Origin: Lachnospiraceae bacterium OM04-12BH
GTDB lineage: Bacteria; Bacillota; Clostridia; Lachnospirales; Lachnospiraceae
Assembly (NCBI GenBank): GCA_003490145.1
Contig: QULQ01000007.1
Coordinates: 1 to 64,000 of the forward strand
DNA: 64,000 bases
Direction: 5' to 3'
This document shows, piece by piece, positions 44,060-53,420 of the stretch. Within the stretch, counting starts at the first letter, position 1, and the number at the start of each line of letters is the position of its first letter. The translations under genes and the position numbers were made by a program. Under the pieces are notes generated by a model that ran no database searches, had not been told where the DNA came from, and saw only the letters and a program-made list of their open reading frames with translations.

Positions 44060-45040
44060 ATGGAGCAGAGAAAAACGGAACTGACAACAGTAGTGATCCC
44101 CAATTATAATGGAATAGCTTATATGGAAAACTGCCTGAAATCTCTGTATGCAGGAAGCCGGATCCCGGAGATCATTGTAGTGGATAATGCTTCAAAAGAC
44201 GGAAGTGACGTACTTGTAAGGGAGAAATTCCCGGAAGCAGAGCTGATTTCCTTTCCTGAAAATAAAGGATTTTCGTCCGCAGTCAATGCCGGGATCAAGG
44301 CGGCCGGAACACCTTATGTTTTTCTTTTAAATAATGATACAACGACAGATCCTCTTTGTATTGAGCATCTGGAGGAGGCCATGGAGAAAGAGGGCAACTG
44401 TTTTTCCATGGAAGCTAAAATGATCCAGATGAGGGAGCCGGAGAAGCTGGATGGGGCAGGAGATTATTACTGCCTGCTTGGCTGGGCCTTTGCCAGAGGA
44501 AAGGATCAGCCGGTGGGAAAATACCAAAAATGTGACCGGATCTTCAGTGCCTGTGCCGGAGCTGCGATCTACCGTAAGGAGCTGCTTGAAAAGATTGGAT
44601 TATTTGATGAAGCACATTTTGCCTATCTGGAGGATGTGGATGTGGGCTATCGTGCCAATCTTTATGGATACCGGAATCTGTTTGCACCGGATGCGGCGGT
44701 ATATCATGCAGGGAGTGCGGTATCGGGCTCCAGACATAATCCCTTTAAGGTGGAACTGACAGCGAGAAACAATCTGTATCTGATCTACAAAAACATGCCG
44801 CCCCTGCAGCTGCTCATTAATCTGCCCTTTTTAGTGCTGGGAATCCTGATCAAGGGTGTTTATTTTGGCAGAAAAGGGATGGGGAAAAGCTATCTTTCCG
44901 GTCTGAAAAAGGGAATCTCCCTGTGTGCTTCCAAAGAGGGAAGGGAACAACGGGTACACTTTAAGCTGAAGAGGCTCCCTTTTTATCTGTGGACAGAATG
45001 GGAGCTGCTTCTGAACACATTACGGCGCTTGTGCTTTTGA
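44060..45040 (+). CDS. GT2 glycosyltransferase, rhamnosyltransferase-like
   Basis: 326 residues. TTVVIPNYNGIAYMENCLKSL, VVDNASKDGS and LLNNDTTTD (metal site) lead the domain. CAGAAIYRKELLEKIGLFDE, YLEDVDVGYRANLYGY (acidic catalytic region) and RNNLYLIYKNMP follow. This is the pattern of the WbbL/RfbF-like branch that often uses dTDP-rhamnose. The hydrophobic stretch near 245-265 may be an interfacial membrane helix. AAGGAAGCAG lies upstream. Its stop overlaps the spacer of the next promoter. Confidence 0.88.
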   Translation: MEQRKTELTTVVIPNYNGIAYMENCLKSLYAGSRIPEIIVVDNASKDGSDVLVREKFPEAELISFPENKGFSSAVNAGIKAAGTPYVFLLNNDTTTDPLCIEHLEEAMEKEGNCFSMEAKMIQMREPEKLDGAGDYYCLLGWAFARGKDQPVGKYQKCDRIFSACAGAAIYRKELLEKIGLFDEAHFAYLEDVDVGYRANLYGYRNLFAPDAAVYHAGSAVSGSRHNPFKVELTARNNLYLIYKNMPPLQLLINLPFLVLGILIKGVYFGRKGMGKSYLSGLKKGISLCASKEGREQRVHFKLKRLPFYLWTEWELLLNTLRRLCF

Positions 45041-45057
45041 GTATAATATTGTAGAAT
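45029..45057 (+). promoter_or_regulatory. promoter of the glycosylphosphotransferase gene
   Basis: TTGTGC (45029-45034) and TAGAAT (45052-45057), spacer 17 bases. The -35 lies in the last codons of the upstream gene. Confidence 0.55.
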
Positions 45058-45115
45058 GTACCTAGTATTGTTAAGGTAAGAAAGTGAACCAGATGCCGAT
45101 GAGAAGGTAAGGGTA

Positions 45116-46525
45116 ATGATCAAGGATAATCAGAAGGTTTTTAACAGACTGCACCTGGTAGTAGATGCCATTGTGGTGCTGATCTCTTATTTACTTGCAT
45201 GGTATATAAAATTTGCAACAGGGTTTGCGGATACGGAACCGGGGGCAGGAGCTCTTTCCAAGGAAACCTATTTCAGGTTTCTTTATTTCCTGGTGCCCGG
45301 ATATATAGCGATATATTATTATTTTAATATGTACAAACCAAAGAGAGTCACCAGACGGAAGGTAGAGCTGATCAATATCATTTCGGCAAATACGGCAGGT
45401 CTGGTATTCTTTATTGTAGTATTGTATGTAATCAAGCAGCCACATTTCTCACGTATTATGATGTTCCTCTTTTATGGGATCAATATCATACTTACGACTG
45501 TCTGCAGGATGATGATCAAAAACCTTCTGCAGCTTTTCAGAAGGCGTGGTTACAATCTGAAATATATTCTGCTGATCGGTTATTCCAGAGCAGCAGAGGA
45601 GTATATCACGAGGATCAATGCCAATCCCCAGTGGGGTTATGTTGTCAGAGGAATTTTGGACGACAGGATCCCGAGCGGAACGATGTACAAGGGTGTCAAG
45701 GTAGTTGGCCGTATTGAGAATATCCACTATATCTTGCCGGAAAATAAACTGGATGAGATTGCAATCACACTGGCACTGAAGGATTATGATCATCTGGAAT
45801 ATATCGTTGATCTGTGTGAAAAATCCGGTGTGCATACAAAGTTTATCCCGGATTATAACTCACTGGTACCAAGCCACCCTTATACCGAGGATCTGATGGG
45901 GCTGCCGGTGATCAATATCCGTTATGTACCACTTACCAATACATTGAACTGGGTGGCCAAGCGGACGGTTGATATCATAGGTTCCATGCTGGGGATCATC
46001 GTATCCTCACCGCTTATGATCGCAGCGGCACTGATGATTAAATTCTCCAGTGAAGGTCCGGTGATCTTTGCACAGGAGAGAGTGGGGCTGCACAATAAAG
46101 TGTTCAGAATGTACAAATTCCGGACGATGGAGGTTCAGAAGCCGTCTACAGAAGAAAAGGGATGGACAGTCAAGGATGATCCACGGGTCACGAAGGCTGG
46201 TAAATTTCTCAGAAAAACCAGTCTTGATGAGCTGCCCCAGCTTTTCAATATCCTGATGGGAGAGATGAGCCTGGTTGGACCAAGACCGGAAAGACCGCAG
46301 TTTGTGGAGAAATTCAAAGAGGAGATCCCAAGGTACATGATCAAGCATCAGGTCCGCCCGGGGCTGACCGGATGGGCACAGATCAATGGGTATCGCGGGG
46401 ATACTTCTATCCGTAAAAGAATCGAGTATGATCTTTATTATATAGAAAACTGGTCCATGGGATTTGATTTCAGAATCATGTTTCTTACGATCTTTAAAGG
46501 TTTTATCAATAAAAATGCATATTAA
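45116..46525 (+). CDS. polyprenyl glycosylphosphotransferase (initiating sugar transferase)
   Basis: 469 residues. Four to five N-terminal spans, a CoA-binding-like middle domain ([18 protein letters not shown], about 155-175), one more hydrophobic helix, and the C-terminal sugar transferase domain: [64 protein letters not shown] and [13 protein letters not shown]. The family moves a hexose-1-phosphate onto undecaprenyl phosphate, the first step of polymer assembly. The full-length WcaJ/CpsE type usually uses UDP-glucose or UDP-galactose. This would start the glycan exported by the ABC system. Confidence 0.94.
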   Translation: MIKDNQKVFNRLHLVVDAIVVLISYLLAWYIKFATGFADTEPGAGALSKETYFRFLYFLVPGYIAIYYYFNMYKPKRVTRRKVELINIISANTAGLVFFIVVLYVIKQPHFSRIMMFLFYGINIILTTVCRMMIKNLLQLFRRRGYNLKYILLIGYSRAAEEYITRINANPQWGYVVRGILDDRIPSGTMYKGVKVVGRIENIHYILPENKLDEIAITLALKDYDHLEYIVDLCEKSGVHTKFIPDYNSLVPSHPYTEDLMGLPVINIRYVPLTNTLNWVAKRTVDIIGSMLGIIVSSPLMIAAALMIKFSSEGPVIFAQERVGLHNKVFRMYKFRTMEVQKPSTEEKGWTVKDDPRVTKAGKFLRKTSLDELPQLFNILMGEMSLVGPRPERPQFVEKFKEEIPRYMIKHQVRPGLTGWAQINGYRGDTSIRKRIEYDLYYIENWSMGFDFRIMFLTIFKGFINKNAY

Positions 46526-46660
46526 TGGTGTTTTAAGAAATCTTAATAATACCTAAATAATAATAGTCAGGGGTTGCCTAAACCGCTGATTTGTGAGAAA
46601 ATTATCCATTGTATACAGAAAATACGAAAGAAAACATCGTAGAATAAGGGAGAAGATCAA

Positions 46661-47950
46661 ATGGCACAGCAACCAAAAAGACCTGCAAACAGGAGACCGG
46701 CAAGCCAGAGAAGCCGGGAAGAGGAAATCCGTGCAAGAAAGGCCGCAGCCAGGAGAAGGGCTGAGGAAGAAGAGGAGTATGAATATGAGCGTGAATACAG
46801 AAGCTCATCCAGAAAAAAAGCTCCTGTAAAGCACAGCAGTACTTCCTCACATGCTTCGCATGGCAGTGCTCATCATAAAAAGAAAAAGAAGAATAAGGGC
46901 GGAAAGATCGTACTCTTTATTATAGAGATCCTGATCCTGCTTGTGATGGTATTTGTTCTTTACAGTGTACTGAAGACAGAAAAGGTAGGAAAGGTAGATA
47001 TTCCGGAAGAGGATATCGTGATCAATGAAGAGGTCAAGGAGAAGGAAGAGACGACTATGAAGGGCTATCGTAATATTGCCCTGTTTGGTGTTGACTCTAG
47101 GGAAGGACAGCTTGACAAGAAGACGCGAAGCGATACCATCATGATCGCATCCATCAATCAGGATACGGGAGAGTGTAAGCTGGTGTCTGTTTACCGTGAT
47201 ACTTACCTGAATCTGGGAAATGATTCTTATAATAAGTGTAATGCAGCATATGCAAAGGGTGGTCCTGAACAGGCGATCAATATGCTGAATATGAACCTGG
47301 ATATGAATATCACAGACTTTGTTACTGTCGGATTTGCCGGACTGACCGATACGATCGATGCACTGGGTGGTATTCAGATCGATGTCCATGAAAATGAGAT
47401 CCAACATCTGAATAACTATCAGATCAGTATGGTAGGTACGACAAAGGACGGCGAGACATTCACTGCAACAGCAGGTACGGACTATATACCGGTAACTTCT
47501 GCTGGCCTTCAGACACTGAATGGACTGCAGGCAACTGCATACTGCCGTATCAGATATGTCGGAGATGACTTTGAAAGAGCAGCAAGACAGAGACGTGTGC
47601 TGATGGCTGTTGCAGAGAAGGCAAAGACAGCTTCTCCGGCAACCTTAAATCAGATTGCCAATGATGTATTCGGAGAAGTATATACCTCCCTGGATCTGTC
47701 AGAGATCATTAAACTGCTTGGTGATATTGCCAAGTACAAGATCGTGGATCAGGGCGGATTCCCTGAAGAGAGCATGCGTGCTACAGGTACGGTCGGTGCA
47801 AAGGGAAGCTGCGTAGTGCCGAAGTCACTGTCAGACAACGTAGCATGGCTGCATGAATTCCTGTTTAATGATGCATCTTATACACCATCATCTGCTGTCC
47901 AGCAGTACAGTGATAAGATCGTATCAGATACAAGCGGATACGTTCATTAA
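46661..47950 (+). CDS. LytR-CpsA-Psr (LCP) family wall-glycopolymer ligase
   Basis: 429 residues. A long basic/charged cytoplasmic N-terminus (1-80, Arg/Glu then poly-Lys), one span (82-104), and the outer LCP domain: GYRNIALFGVDSREG, KTRSDTIMIASIN, LVSVYRDTYLNLG and YCRIRYVGDDFERAARQRRVL, with the conserved Arg/Asp residues that bind the lipid pyrophosphate. LCP enzymes transfer finished polymer from undecaprenyl pyrophosphate to peptidoglycan. It lies next to the initiating transferase, so attachment of this glycan to the wall is the natural reading. AGGGAGAAG precedes the ATG, and a strong terminator follows. Confidence 0.94.
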   Translation: MAQQPKRPANRRPASQRSREEEIRARKAAARRRAEEEEEYEYEREYRSSSRKKAPVKHSSTSSHASHGSAHHKKKKKNKGGKIVLFIIEILILLVMVFVLYSVLKTEKVGKVDIPEEDIVINEEVKEKEETTMKGYRNIALFGVDSREGQLDKKTRSDTIMIASINQDTGECKLVSVYRDTYLNLGNDSYNKCNAAYAKGGPEQAINMLNMNLDMNITDFVTVGFAGLTDTIDALGGIQIDVHENEIQHLNNYQISMVGTTKDGETFTATAGTDYIPVTSAGLQTLNGLQATAYCRIRYVGDDFERAARQRRVLMAVAEKAKTASPATLNQIANDVFGEVYTSLDLSEIIKLLGDIAKYKIVDQGGFPEESMRATGTVGAKGSCVVPKSLSDNVAWLHEFLFNDASYTPSSAVQQYSDKIVSDTSGYVH

Positions 47951-47980
47951 AGCAGTACCCGGTAATAAATATAATTAAGA

Positions 47981-48013
47981 AGAAAAAGGACCATGCAGCG
48001 TGGTCCTTTTTCT
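47981..48013 (+). terminator. 13-bp perfect hairpin terminator after LCP
   Basis: AGAAAAAGGACCA (47981-47993) pairs with TGGTCCTTTTTCT (48001-48013), loop TGCAGCG. The T5 run is inside the stem, typical of overlapping bidirectional terminators. Confidence 0.85.
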
Positions 48014-48071
48014 GAATACTGAGACAGGAGACCGGCAGGGAGAAGCTTCCTGAGTGAGGGGACTTTGAAAT

Positions 48072-48998
48072 ATGAAGATAGATGTGATCATACCGGTATA
48101 CAAACCGGACAAGGAGCTGTTTACCCTGCTTGACAGGCTGGAGGAACAGTCCAGAAGACCGGATGATATTTTTCTGGTCAATACAGAGCAGACTTATTTT
48201 GAACAGCTGATCGCTGGTACAGATTTCTGGCACAGATATAAAAATGTATCAGTAAAGCATATTTCAAGATGCGAATTTGATCATGGAGGAACCAGGAGAT
48301 GGGCTGTTTCCCGGACGCAGAATGATATCTTCCTGATGATGACAGATGATGCTATCCCGGCGGACAGTCATCTGATCGAAAGGCTGGCAGCGCCGATCGA
48401 AGAGGGAAGGGCACAGATGAGCTATGCCAGGCAGCTGATCCGGAAGGACGGCGGCGTGATCGAGGCATTTACCAGACAGTTCAATTATCCGGACAGGTCA
48501 GAGCTCAAGACAGCAGCAGATCTGAAAACCAGAGGGATCAAGGCCTTTTTTGCATCAGATGTATGTGCAGCCTACAGCAGGGAATGGTATGAAAGGCTGG
48601 GAGGCTTCGTGAAGCATACCATTTTTAATGAGGATATGATCTTTGCAAGAAGGCTTCTTAATGCCGGTGGAAGTATTGCTTATGCAGCAGATGCAGAAGT
48701 GTATCATTCCCATAATTACACAGGGATCCAGCAGCTTAAACGGAATTTTGACCTTGGGGTATCCCATGCCCAGTATCCGGAAATATTTGGGGGAGTGGCA
48801 ACACAGCAGGAAGGCATGAAGCTGGTGAAGGAAACAGCAGGGTATCTCTTGAAGACAGGAAAGCCGTTTATGATCTTTAAGCTGGTCTGGCAGAGCGGCT
48901 GTAAGTATCTGGGATACAGGCTTGGAAAAAATTACCGGAAGCTGCCTCGAAGAGTGGTCCTTTTCCTTACCATGAACAGGGAATACTGGAGGGTTTGA
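48072..48998 (+). CDS. GT2 rhamnosyltransferase-like enzyme
   Basis: 308 residues. IDVIIPVYKPDKELFTLLDRLEEQ opens the GT-A fold, RCEFDHGGTRRWAVSRT is a motif of the RfbF/rhamnosyltransferase group, and LMMTDDAIPAD is the metal site. KHTIFNEDMIFARRLL has the acceptor-side acidic residues. Cytosolic, with a basic C-terminus that may contact the membrane. GAGGGG precedes the ATG. It is isolated by the terminator upstream, and the HtrA gene promoter region overlaps its stop. Confidence 0.88.
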   Translation: MKIDVIIPVYKPDKELFTLLDRLEEQSRRPDDIFLVNTEQTYFEQLIAGTDFWHRYKNVSVKHISRCEFDHGGTRRWAVSRTQNDIFLMMTDDAIPADSHLIERLAAPIEEGRAQMSYARQLIRKDGGVIEAFTRQFNYPDRSELKTAADLKTRGIKAFFASDVCAAYSREWYERLGGFVKHTIFNEDMIFARRLLNAGGSIAYAADAEVYHSHNYTGIQQLKRNFDLGVSHAQYPEIFGGVATQQEGMKLVKETAGYLLKTGKPFMIFKLVWQSGCKYLGYRLGKNYRKLPRRVVLFLTMNREYWRV

Positions 48999-49011
48999 CA
49001 AATTTGTCAAA
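48994..49011 (+). promoter_or_regulatory. 18-bp perfect palindrome upstream of the HtrA gene
   Basis: TTTGACAAATTTGTCAAA is its own reverse complement. It overlaps the stop codon of the upstream gene and contains TTGACA, a consensus -35 box. A candidate -10 (TATACT, 49043-49048) is too far to pair with it, so this is better read as an operator than as a core promoter. Confidence 0.45.
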
Positions 49012-49083
49012 AGTTTATCACACTTTGAACACAATTAGTGGATATACTGTAGTCAAGAGTTGAGAGAAGAGGAGGTAATTGTT

Positions 49084-50466
49084 ATGTACGAAAATAATTA
49101 CTCAGATAACACATATCATTATGGAGAACCAGTAAAGAAACAGGAAGAACCGCATAATAAGAAAAAAGGATCCGGAAACGGGAAGAAGATAGCACTTGGT
49201 ATCTGCTGTGGTTTATTATTTGGTATCTTTGCAGGAATCGGCTTTGAAGCGGTCACAACAGCATCCAGCCTGGCAAAGAATGCAGTAACAAAGGAAACAA
49301 CAGCACAGCCAGAGATACAGAGCACCGTTCCTGAAGCAGCTGACAGTGACAGTACACCAGATACGGCAGATGCTTCTGCATCCATTGCAGAGAGTCAGAG
49401 CCTTGGGACGGCTGTAGCAGATGGTACCGTACTTACTACGACAACAGATGTGACAGAGGTTGTAAAGAAGGTAATGCCTTCTGTTGTATCTGTAAATAAT
49501 AAATATATAGAGACCACATCCTTCTTTGGCCAGCAGTATAACAGTGAAGGGGAAGCAAGCGGTTCTGGTATCATCGTAGGACAGAATGATTCAGAGCTTC
49601 TGATCGCAACAAATAATCATGTGGTGGAATCTGCAGAGGAGCTGACGGTACAGTTTGCAGACGGCAGTCAGAGCCAGGCACAGATCAAGGGTACAGATGC
49701 CGATAAGGATCTGGCGGTCATAGCAGTACAGCTTTCAGATATCAGCAGTGACACCATGAGCAGCATTTCCATTGCTACACTTGGTGATTCCAATGCACTG
49801 ACTGTTGGCGAACCTGTGATAGCCATTGGTAATGCCCTTGGTTATGGACAGTCTGTTACAACAGGTGTTGTCAGTGCCCTGAACAGAGCTATTGCCAGTG
49901 ATGGTTCACAGAATGTCCAGATGGGAACAGATACAGAGGTTAACACCTTTATCCAGACAGATGCAGCGATCAATCCCGGTAATTCAGGTGGTGCACTTCT
50001 GAATATCCATGGTGAGGTCATTGGTATCAATTCCAACAAGATCGGTGGAAGTACAGTAGAGGGTATGGGATATGCGATCCCGATCTCTGATGCAAAGCCT
50101 ATCATTGAGAATCTGATGACCAAGCAGACCAGACTTAAGGTAAATGAGGACAGTAAGGGATATCTTGGTATTACAGGCATTGATGTGGTAGCAGAGTACT
50201 CAGAAATTTATGGTATGCCACAGGGAGTTTATGTATCATCTGTTACAGAGGGAACCGGTGCAGCACAGGCAGGTCTTGTAAAGGGTGATATCATTACCGC
50301 ATTGAATGGTGAAGAGATCAAATCGATGGAAGAGCTGAAGAATGAGCTGAGCTATTATGCAGCAGGAACTACTGTAGAGCTTACGATCATGCAGGGCAGT
50401 CCTACCGGCTACCAGGCAAAGACTGTTCAGGTAACACTTGGTGGTGCACCGACACAGCAGCAGTAA
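49084..50466 (+). CDS. htrA: HtrA/DegP-like S1C serine protease with PDZ domain
   Basis: About 460 residues from ATG 49084, with GAGGAGGT upstream; a TTG at 49060 is disfavoured. A cytoplasmic N-terminus, one span (about 36-58) and an Ala/Thr/Ser linker precede the trypsin-like domain. The catalytic triad is complete: NNHV (His179), DKDLAV (Asp209) and NPGNSGGAL (Ser301). A single PDZ domain fills about 365-455 (GAAQAGLVKGDIITALNGEEI). Membrane-anchored HtrA proteases of Firmicutes degrade misfolded exported proteins and respond to envelope stress. A palindrome upstream is a candidate control site. Confidence 0.94.
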   Translation: MYENNYSDNTYHYGEPVKKQEEPHNKKKGSGNGKKIALGICCGLLFGIFAGIGFEAVTTASSLAKNAVTKETTAQPEIQSTVPEAADSDSTPDTADASASIAESQSLGTAVADGTVLTTTTDVTEVVKKVMPSVVSVNNKYIETTSFFGQQYNSEGEASGSGIIVGQNDSELLIATNNHVVESAEELTVQFADGSQSQAQIKGTDADKDLAVIAVQLSDISSDTMSSISIATLGDSNALTVGEPVIAIGNALGYGQSVTTGVVSALNRAIASDGSQNVQMGTDTEVNTFIQTDAAINPGNSGGALLNIHGEVIGINSNKIGGSTVEGMGYAIPISDAKPIIENLMTKQTRLKVNEDSKGYLGITGIDVVAEYSEIYGMPQGVYVSSVTEGTGAAQAGLVKGDIITALNGEEIKSMEELKNELSYYAAGTTVELTIMQGSPTGYQAKTVQVTLGGAPTQQQ

Positions 50467-50500
50467 TCCAAAGTCTGAAGAGTCAGCATAAAGGGAATGG

Positions 50501-50539
50501 TACCGGCATGAAGTGGAAACATTTCATGCCGGTATTTTT
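50501..50539 (+). terminator. intrinsic terminator after the HtrA gene
   Basis: TACCGGCATGAA (50501-50512) pairs with TTCATGCCGGTA (50523-50534) and runs into T5. Confidence 0.85.
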
Positions 50540-50590
50540 CTGCCCGGAAATTCATAGGATTTTACAAAGAAAACAGGATGGCTGTATTTG

Positions 50591-51025
50591 ATGAAAAAGA
50601 AATATCGAAAGACCGGGAGCATGGCACTGCTGCTCATACTGTTATGGGGGCTGCTTTCTCTTACAGGCTGCAAAAAGGAAACTGATAATCTGGAAAAGGT
50701 AAGAGATCTTGCTTTTACAGTTACAGCAGAAGAAAATATTCCGGAGGAACTTCTGAAAACGCTGCAGGAAAAGCAGACGGATGGATTCAAGGTGACTTAT
50801 CAGGATAATGGGTTCATGTATCTCTGTCGGGGATACGGGGAACAGGAGACAGGTGGTTACAGTATCGTGGTGGAGTCTTTGTATGAGACAGCCAATGCCA
50901 TTTATTTTGATACAACACTGAAAGGACCGGTACCGGGAGAAAATGGGGGAAAGAAGGAAAGCGTTTCCTATCCTTATATTGTGATCAAGGCAGAGCTGGT
51001 AGATAAGCCGGTAGTGTTTGAGTAA
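50591..51025 (+). CDS. PrcB-like lipoprotein
   Basis: 144 residues from ATG 50591. A lipoprotein signal ends LSLTGCKK (lipobox LTGC). The mature part FTVTAEENIPEELLKTLQEK, MYLCRGYGEQETGGYSIVVES and YFDTTLKGPVPGE...VSYPYIVIKAE matches the PrcB C-terminal-domain pattern. That domain is found in small secreted proteins named for a protease-complex subunit in Treponema. Its direct downstream position from HtrA is suggestive of a protease accessory, though a terminator lies between them. No catalytic residues are seen. Confidence 0.8.
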   Translation: MKKKYRKTGSMALLLILLWGLLSLTGCKKETDNLEKVRDLAFTVTAEENIPEELLKTLQEKQTDGFKVTYQDNGFMYLCRGYGEQETGGYSIVVESLYETANAIYFDTTLKGPVPGENGGKKESVSYPYIVIKAELVDKPVVFE

Positions 51026-51073
51026 GAAGATGTTCCGGCCAGGAGTCTGTCTGTACCAGGACTTGGAAGATGG

Positions 51074-51103
51074 GAAAACCCCGGCTGTAGCACCGGGGTT
51101 TTC
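51074..51103. terminator. bidirectional GC-rich terminator
   Basis: GAAAACCCCGG (51074-51084) pairs with CCGGGGTTTTC (51093-51103). A-runs and T-runs flank both sides, serving the convergent lipoprotein genes. Confidence 0.82.
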
Positions 51104-51128
51104 GATAACTTATTTTCTGCACTTCATT

Positions 51129-53201
51129 CTACTGTCCAAGCACAACAGAAAGCCGGATTTCTTTTTCCACTTCGTTTAAATCGAGATCTCCGTTGTCTGC
51201 AACGGTGATGCGTACTTCATAGAGTGTACCATCTGTCAGTTCTGTTACTGTCTGACTATCTTCAGAGGTGATCTTCCACAGCTCAGATGCAACAGGTGTC
51301 AGGATGCCAGCTGCATTGTAAGCATAGAGTGTCAGATCATTGACACTTCCAGAGAGATTATTCATGCGGAAGGCAACAGTAGTAGCAGGATGTACGTTAC
51401 GGATGGATATTGTATTCAGCCAGCCTGCAACAGAGCCTGCACCACCGGCTGCTGTAAACTGCTCCTGTGAAAGTACATGGCGGGATGCCTGATCGAGATC
51501 AATTTTGCGATAAGGCATTTCAGGCAGGTATGCGAACCGGTCCTGTAAGCGCAGCAGTTCCAGATATCCGGTGGGACAATAAAGGGCATTTCCACTGTTG
51601 CCGGTATACATACCGATGGCCATGTTGTTGTAGCCAAATTTATTGGATACATCCATGGTGAATACAGTTTCACCGGTTTCAAAATCCAGAATGATATATT
51701 GCCACATGCCGCTGCTCAGATCCTGTACATAACCGTAAATATAGCCGGTTGCAGTAGAGAGCTTCAGTATGGATGTGTCACTCAGGTCATTCCGGCACCA
51801 GATGCTTTTCATTTCATAGCCGTTTTTTGTTTTTACGGTATCGATACGTTCAACACCGGGGGCAATCATAATATTACCCTTTGTGAGCCAGTTTGTATCA
51901 TAAATATTAGCATAGCTCTGGATGGAAGAGTCATTGTCCGGATCAGCAAGTCCGGCATTGCCGGCTCCAAACCAGTTGCAGACAATGGTGCTGACGGTGC
52001 CTTCTCCATCGTCATATACGATAGCGGAGTTTTCAACTGCGACCTGATAGCCGTCAGGGAGATCATCAAGAACAGGACACTCTGCTACAATCGTTCCGGT
52101 CTTCATGTCAAGAGCCAGGAGATTTACCGGATCCCGGTTATCGGTGAACATTACGAGGTTTGGTGTCAGTGAGGGAGAACAGCCGCCGCCCCACGCAAGG
52201 CCGCCGCCGGTCGTTTTGTCATTTTCACCACTGACCTTTGCACCAATACTTTCGTATGGCGTGCACCACACAATTTCCACACCATTTTCTGCACGCAGCA
52301 GATAGCAGTTCTGATTTGTCAGGATCACAGCGCCTTCCCGGGAAGCAGCAATACCGTTTTCTGCACCTTCACCAGGAGTCAGCTCATGGACGTATACGGC
52401 TTTTGACAGATCTGCCTGTCCACCGTTCAGGATCGTATCAATGGTTTCGTGATCAATGTAACCGAACACACCCTGCTGTTTACGCTCAGGATAAATCCGG
52501 AAGCCACCGGTGGCAAACCAGAGATTTCCTTCATAATCAAAAACAACAGACAGAAGATTCTGCTCCAGCGTCCTGCCAAGTGCAGCCTCTGAGGCAGCCT
52601 TAATGTCGATATCCAGTACCTTTTCAAATTCCGGAAGCACATTGCCGTCTTCATCTGTTGTGCGCAGCATCAGAACATGGTTATTGCTGGTGGGACAGAC
52701 AATACGGTTTTCTGAGTCCAGAAAGGTATAGGAACTCTGAATGATGTATTCGCCACCGTCATGCTGCTTTGGAGAGAAATAGCCAAGTGTCTGGGTTTCC
52801 TCAGCATTCAGGTCACGGATGGCAATGCCTCCAAGCAGCGGAACGACAGCATGTCCGTAGCTGTCAAAGTAAATGGCCGGTGAAGCATTGGCATTGGTCG
52901 TTTCATAAGAGACATTGATTTCCGGATAAATGCCGAGAGGAAGAATTTCATCCGTGGAGTCGGTATTATAGCCATCGTGATGAATATTGGCATCACTTTT
53001 GGCCATATAAGGGTTTTCCTCTACCTGTTTTGGGTGCAGCGCCTTTACAGGCAGTGCACTGGATGGCTGCACAGCAGATGCTTCTGCATTTGTGCTTTCC
53101 TCTGTAGGTGTCTGAGATTCGCCGCAGCCTGTGAGTGACAGGCCAAGTGCTGCTACAAGCAATAGGCTCAGCACAGAACGGGTTATGTTTTTCTTTTTCA
53201 T
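51129..53201 (-). CDS. large beta-propeller-like lipoprotein
   Basis: 690 residues. The signal peptide ends LSLTGC (Cys26), followed by a Ser/Thr/Glu linker. The body is a series of beta repeats (AIYFDSYGHAVVPLLGGIAIRDLNAEE, VVFDYEGNLWFATGGF, GNIMIAPGVERIDTV) that look like PQQ- or WD-type propeller blades, about residues 90-570. A small beta domain ends the protein. No enzymatic motif is visible; a surface scaffold or ligand sensor is plausible. AGGAGG precedes the ATG. Its promoter (53257-53284) lies beside direct repeats shared with the divergent LytTR operon, so it is the likely target of that system. Confidence 0.75.
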   Translation of the reverse strand: MKKKNITRSVLSLLLVAALGLSLTGCGESQTPTEESTNAEASAVQPSSALPVKALHPKQVEENPYMAKSDANIHHDGYNTDSTDEILPLGIYPEINVSYETTNANASPAIYFDSYGHAVVPLLGGIAIRDLNAEETQTLGYFSPKQHDGGEYIIQSSYTFLDSENRIVCPTSNNHVLMLRTTDEDGNVLPEFEKVLDIDIKAASEAALGRTLEQNLLSVVFDYEGNLWFATGGFRIYPERKQQGVFGYIDHETIDTILNGGQADLSKAVYVHELTPGEGAENGIAASREGAVILTNQNCYLLRAENGVEIVWCTPYESIGAKVSGENDKTTGGGLAWGGGCSPSLTPNLVMFTDNRDPVNLLALDMKTGTIVAECPVLDDLPDGYQVAVENSAIVYDDGEGTVSTIVCNWFGAGNAGLADPDNDSSIQSYANIYDTNWLTKGNIMIAPGVERIDTVKTKNGYEMKSIWCRNDLSDTSILKLSTATGYIYGYVQDLSSGMWQYIILDFETGETVFTMDVSNKFGYNNMAIGMYTGNSGNALYCPTGYLELLRLQDRFAYLPEMPYRKIDLDQASRHVLSQEQFTAAGGAGSVAGWLNTISIRNVHPATTVAFRMNNLSGSVNDLTLYAYNAAGILTPVASELWKITSEDSQTVTELTDGTLYEVRITVADNGDLDLNEVEKEIRLSVVLGQ

Positions 53202-53256
53202 GAATGATCCTCCTTGTTATGCCTCTCTTCCCGCTTCTCTGATAAATTCTTTGTTC

Positions 53257-53284
53257 AGTATACGATTACCAGCAGGGTTTACAA
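53257..53284 (-). promoter_or_regulatory. promoter of the propeller lipoprotein
   Basis: Read on the minus strand, TTGTAA (53284-53279) and TATACT (53262-53257), spacer 16 bases. Confidence 0.6.
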
Positions 53285-53288
53285 GACA

Positions 53289-53340
53289 TCTGGCACGAAA
53301 GAGCGGATTCTGGCATGAAAAAGCAGATTCTGGAATGAAA
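53289..53340. promoter_or_regulatory. three direct repeats with 20-bp period, candidate LytTR operator
   Basis: TCTGGCACGAAA (53289-53300), TCTGGCATGAAA (53309-53320) and TCTGGAATGAAA (53329-53340) recur every 20 bases, two DNA turns. They start five bases upstream of the lipoprotein -35 box and 37 bases from the regulator -10 box. LytTR regulators bind direct repeats spaced about two turns apart. Confidence 0.7.
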
Positions 53341-53376
53341 TCCGGTTTGAACACAGCACCCGGATCTGGGGATTCA

Positions 53377-53385
53377 TGGTATAAT
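53377..53385 (+). promoter_or_regulatory. extended -10 promoter of the LytTR operon
   Basis: TGG-TATAAT with no good -35 box (CACCCG at the expected place), a form typical of activator-dependent promoters. Confidence 0.6.
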
Positions 53386-53420
53386 CATATTGGAAATTTG
53401 TGCAAAGGAGTATGACCAAT

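Noticed and set aside
53289..53340. Possible short CRISPR
   Set aside because: Only three 12-base repeats with 8-base gaps; this fits a regulator site, not a CRISPR.
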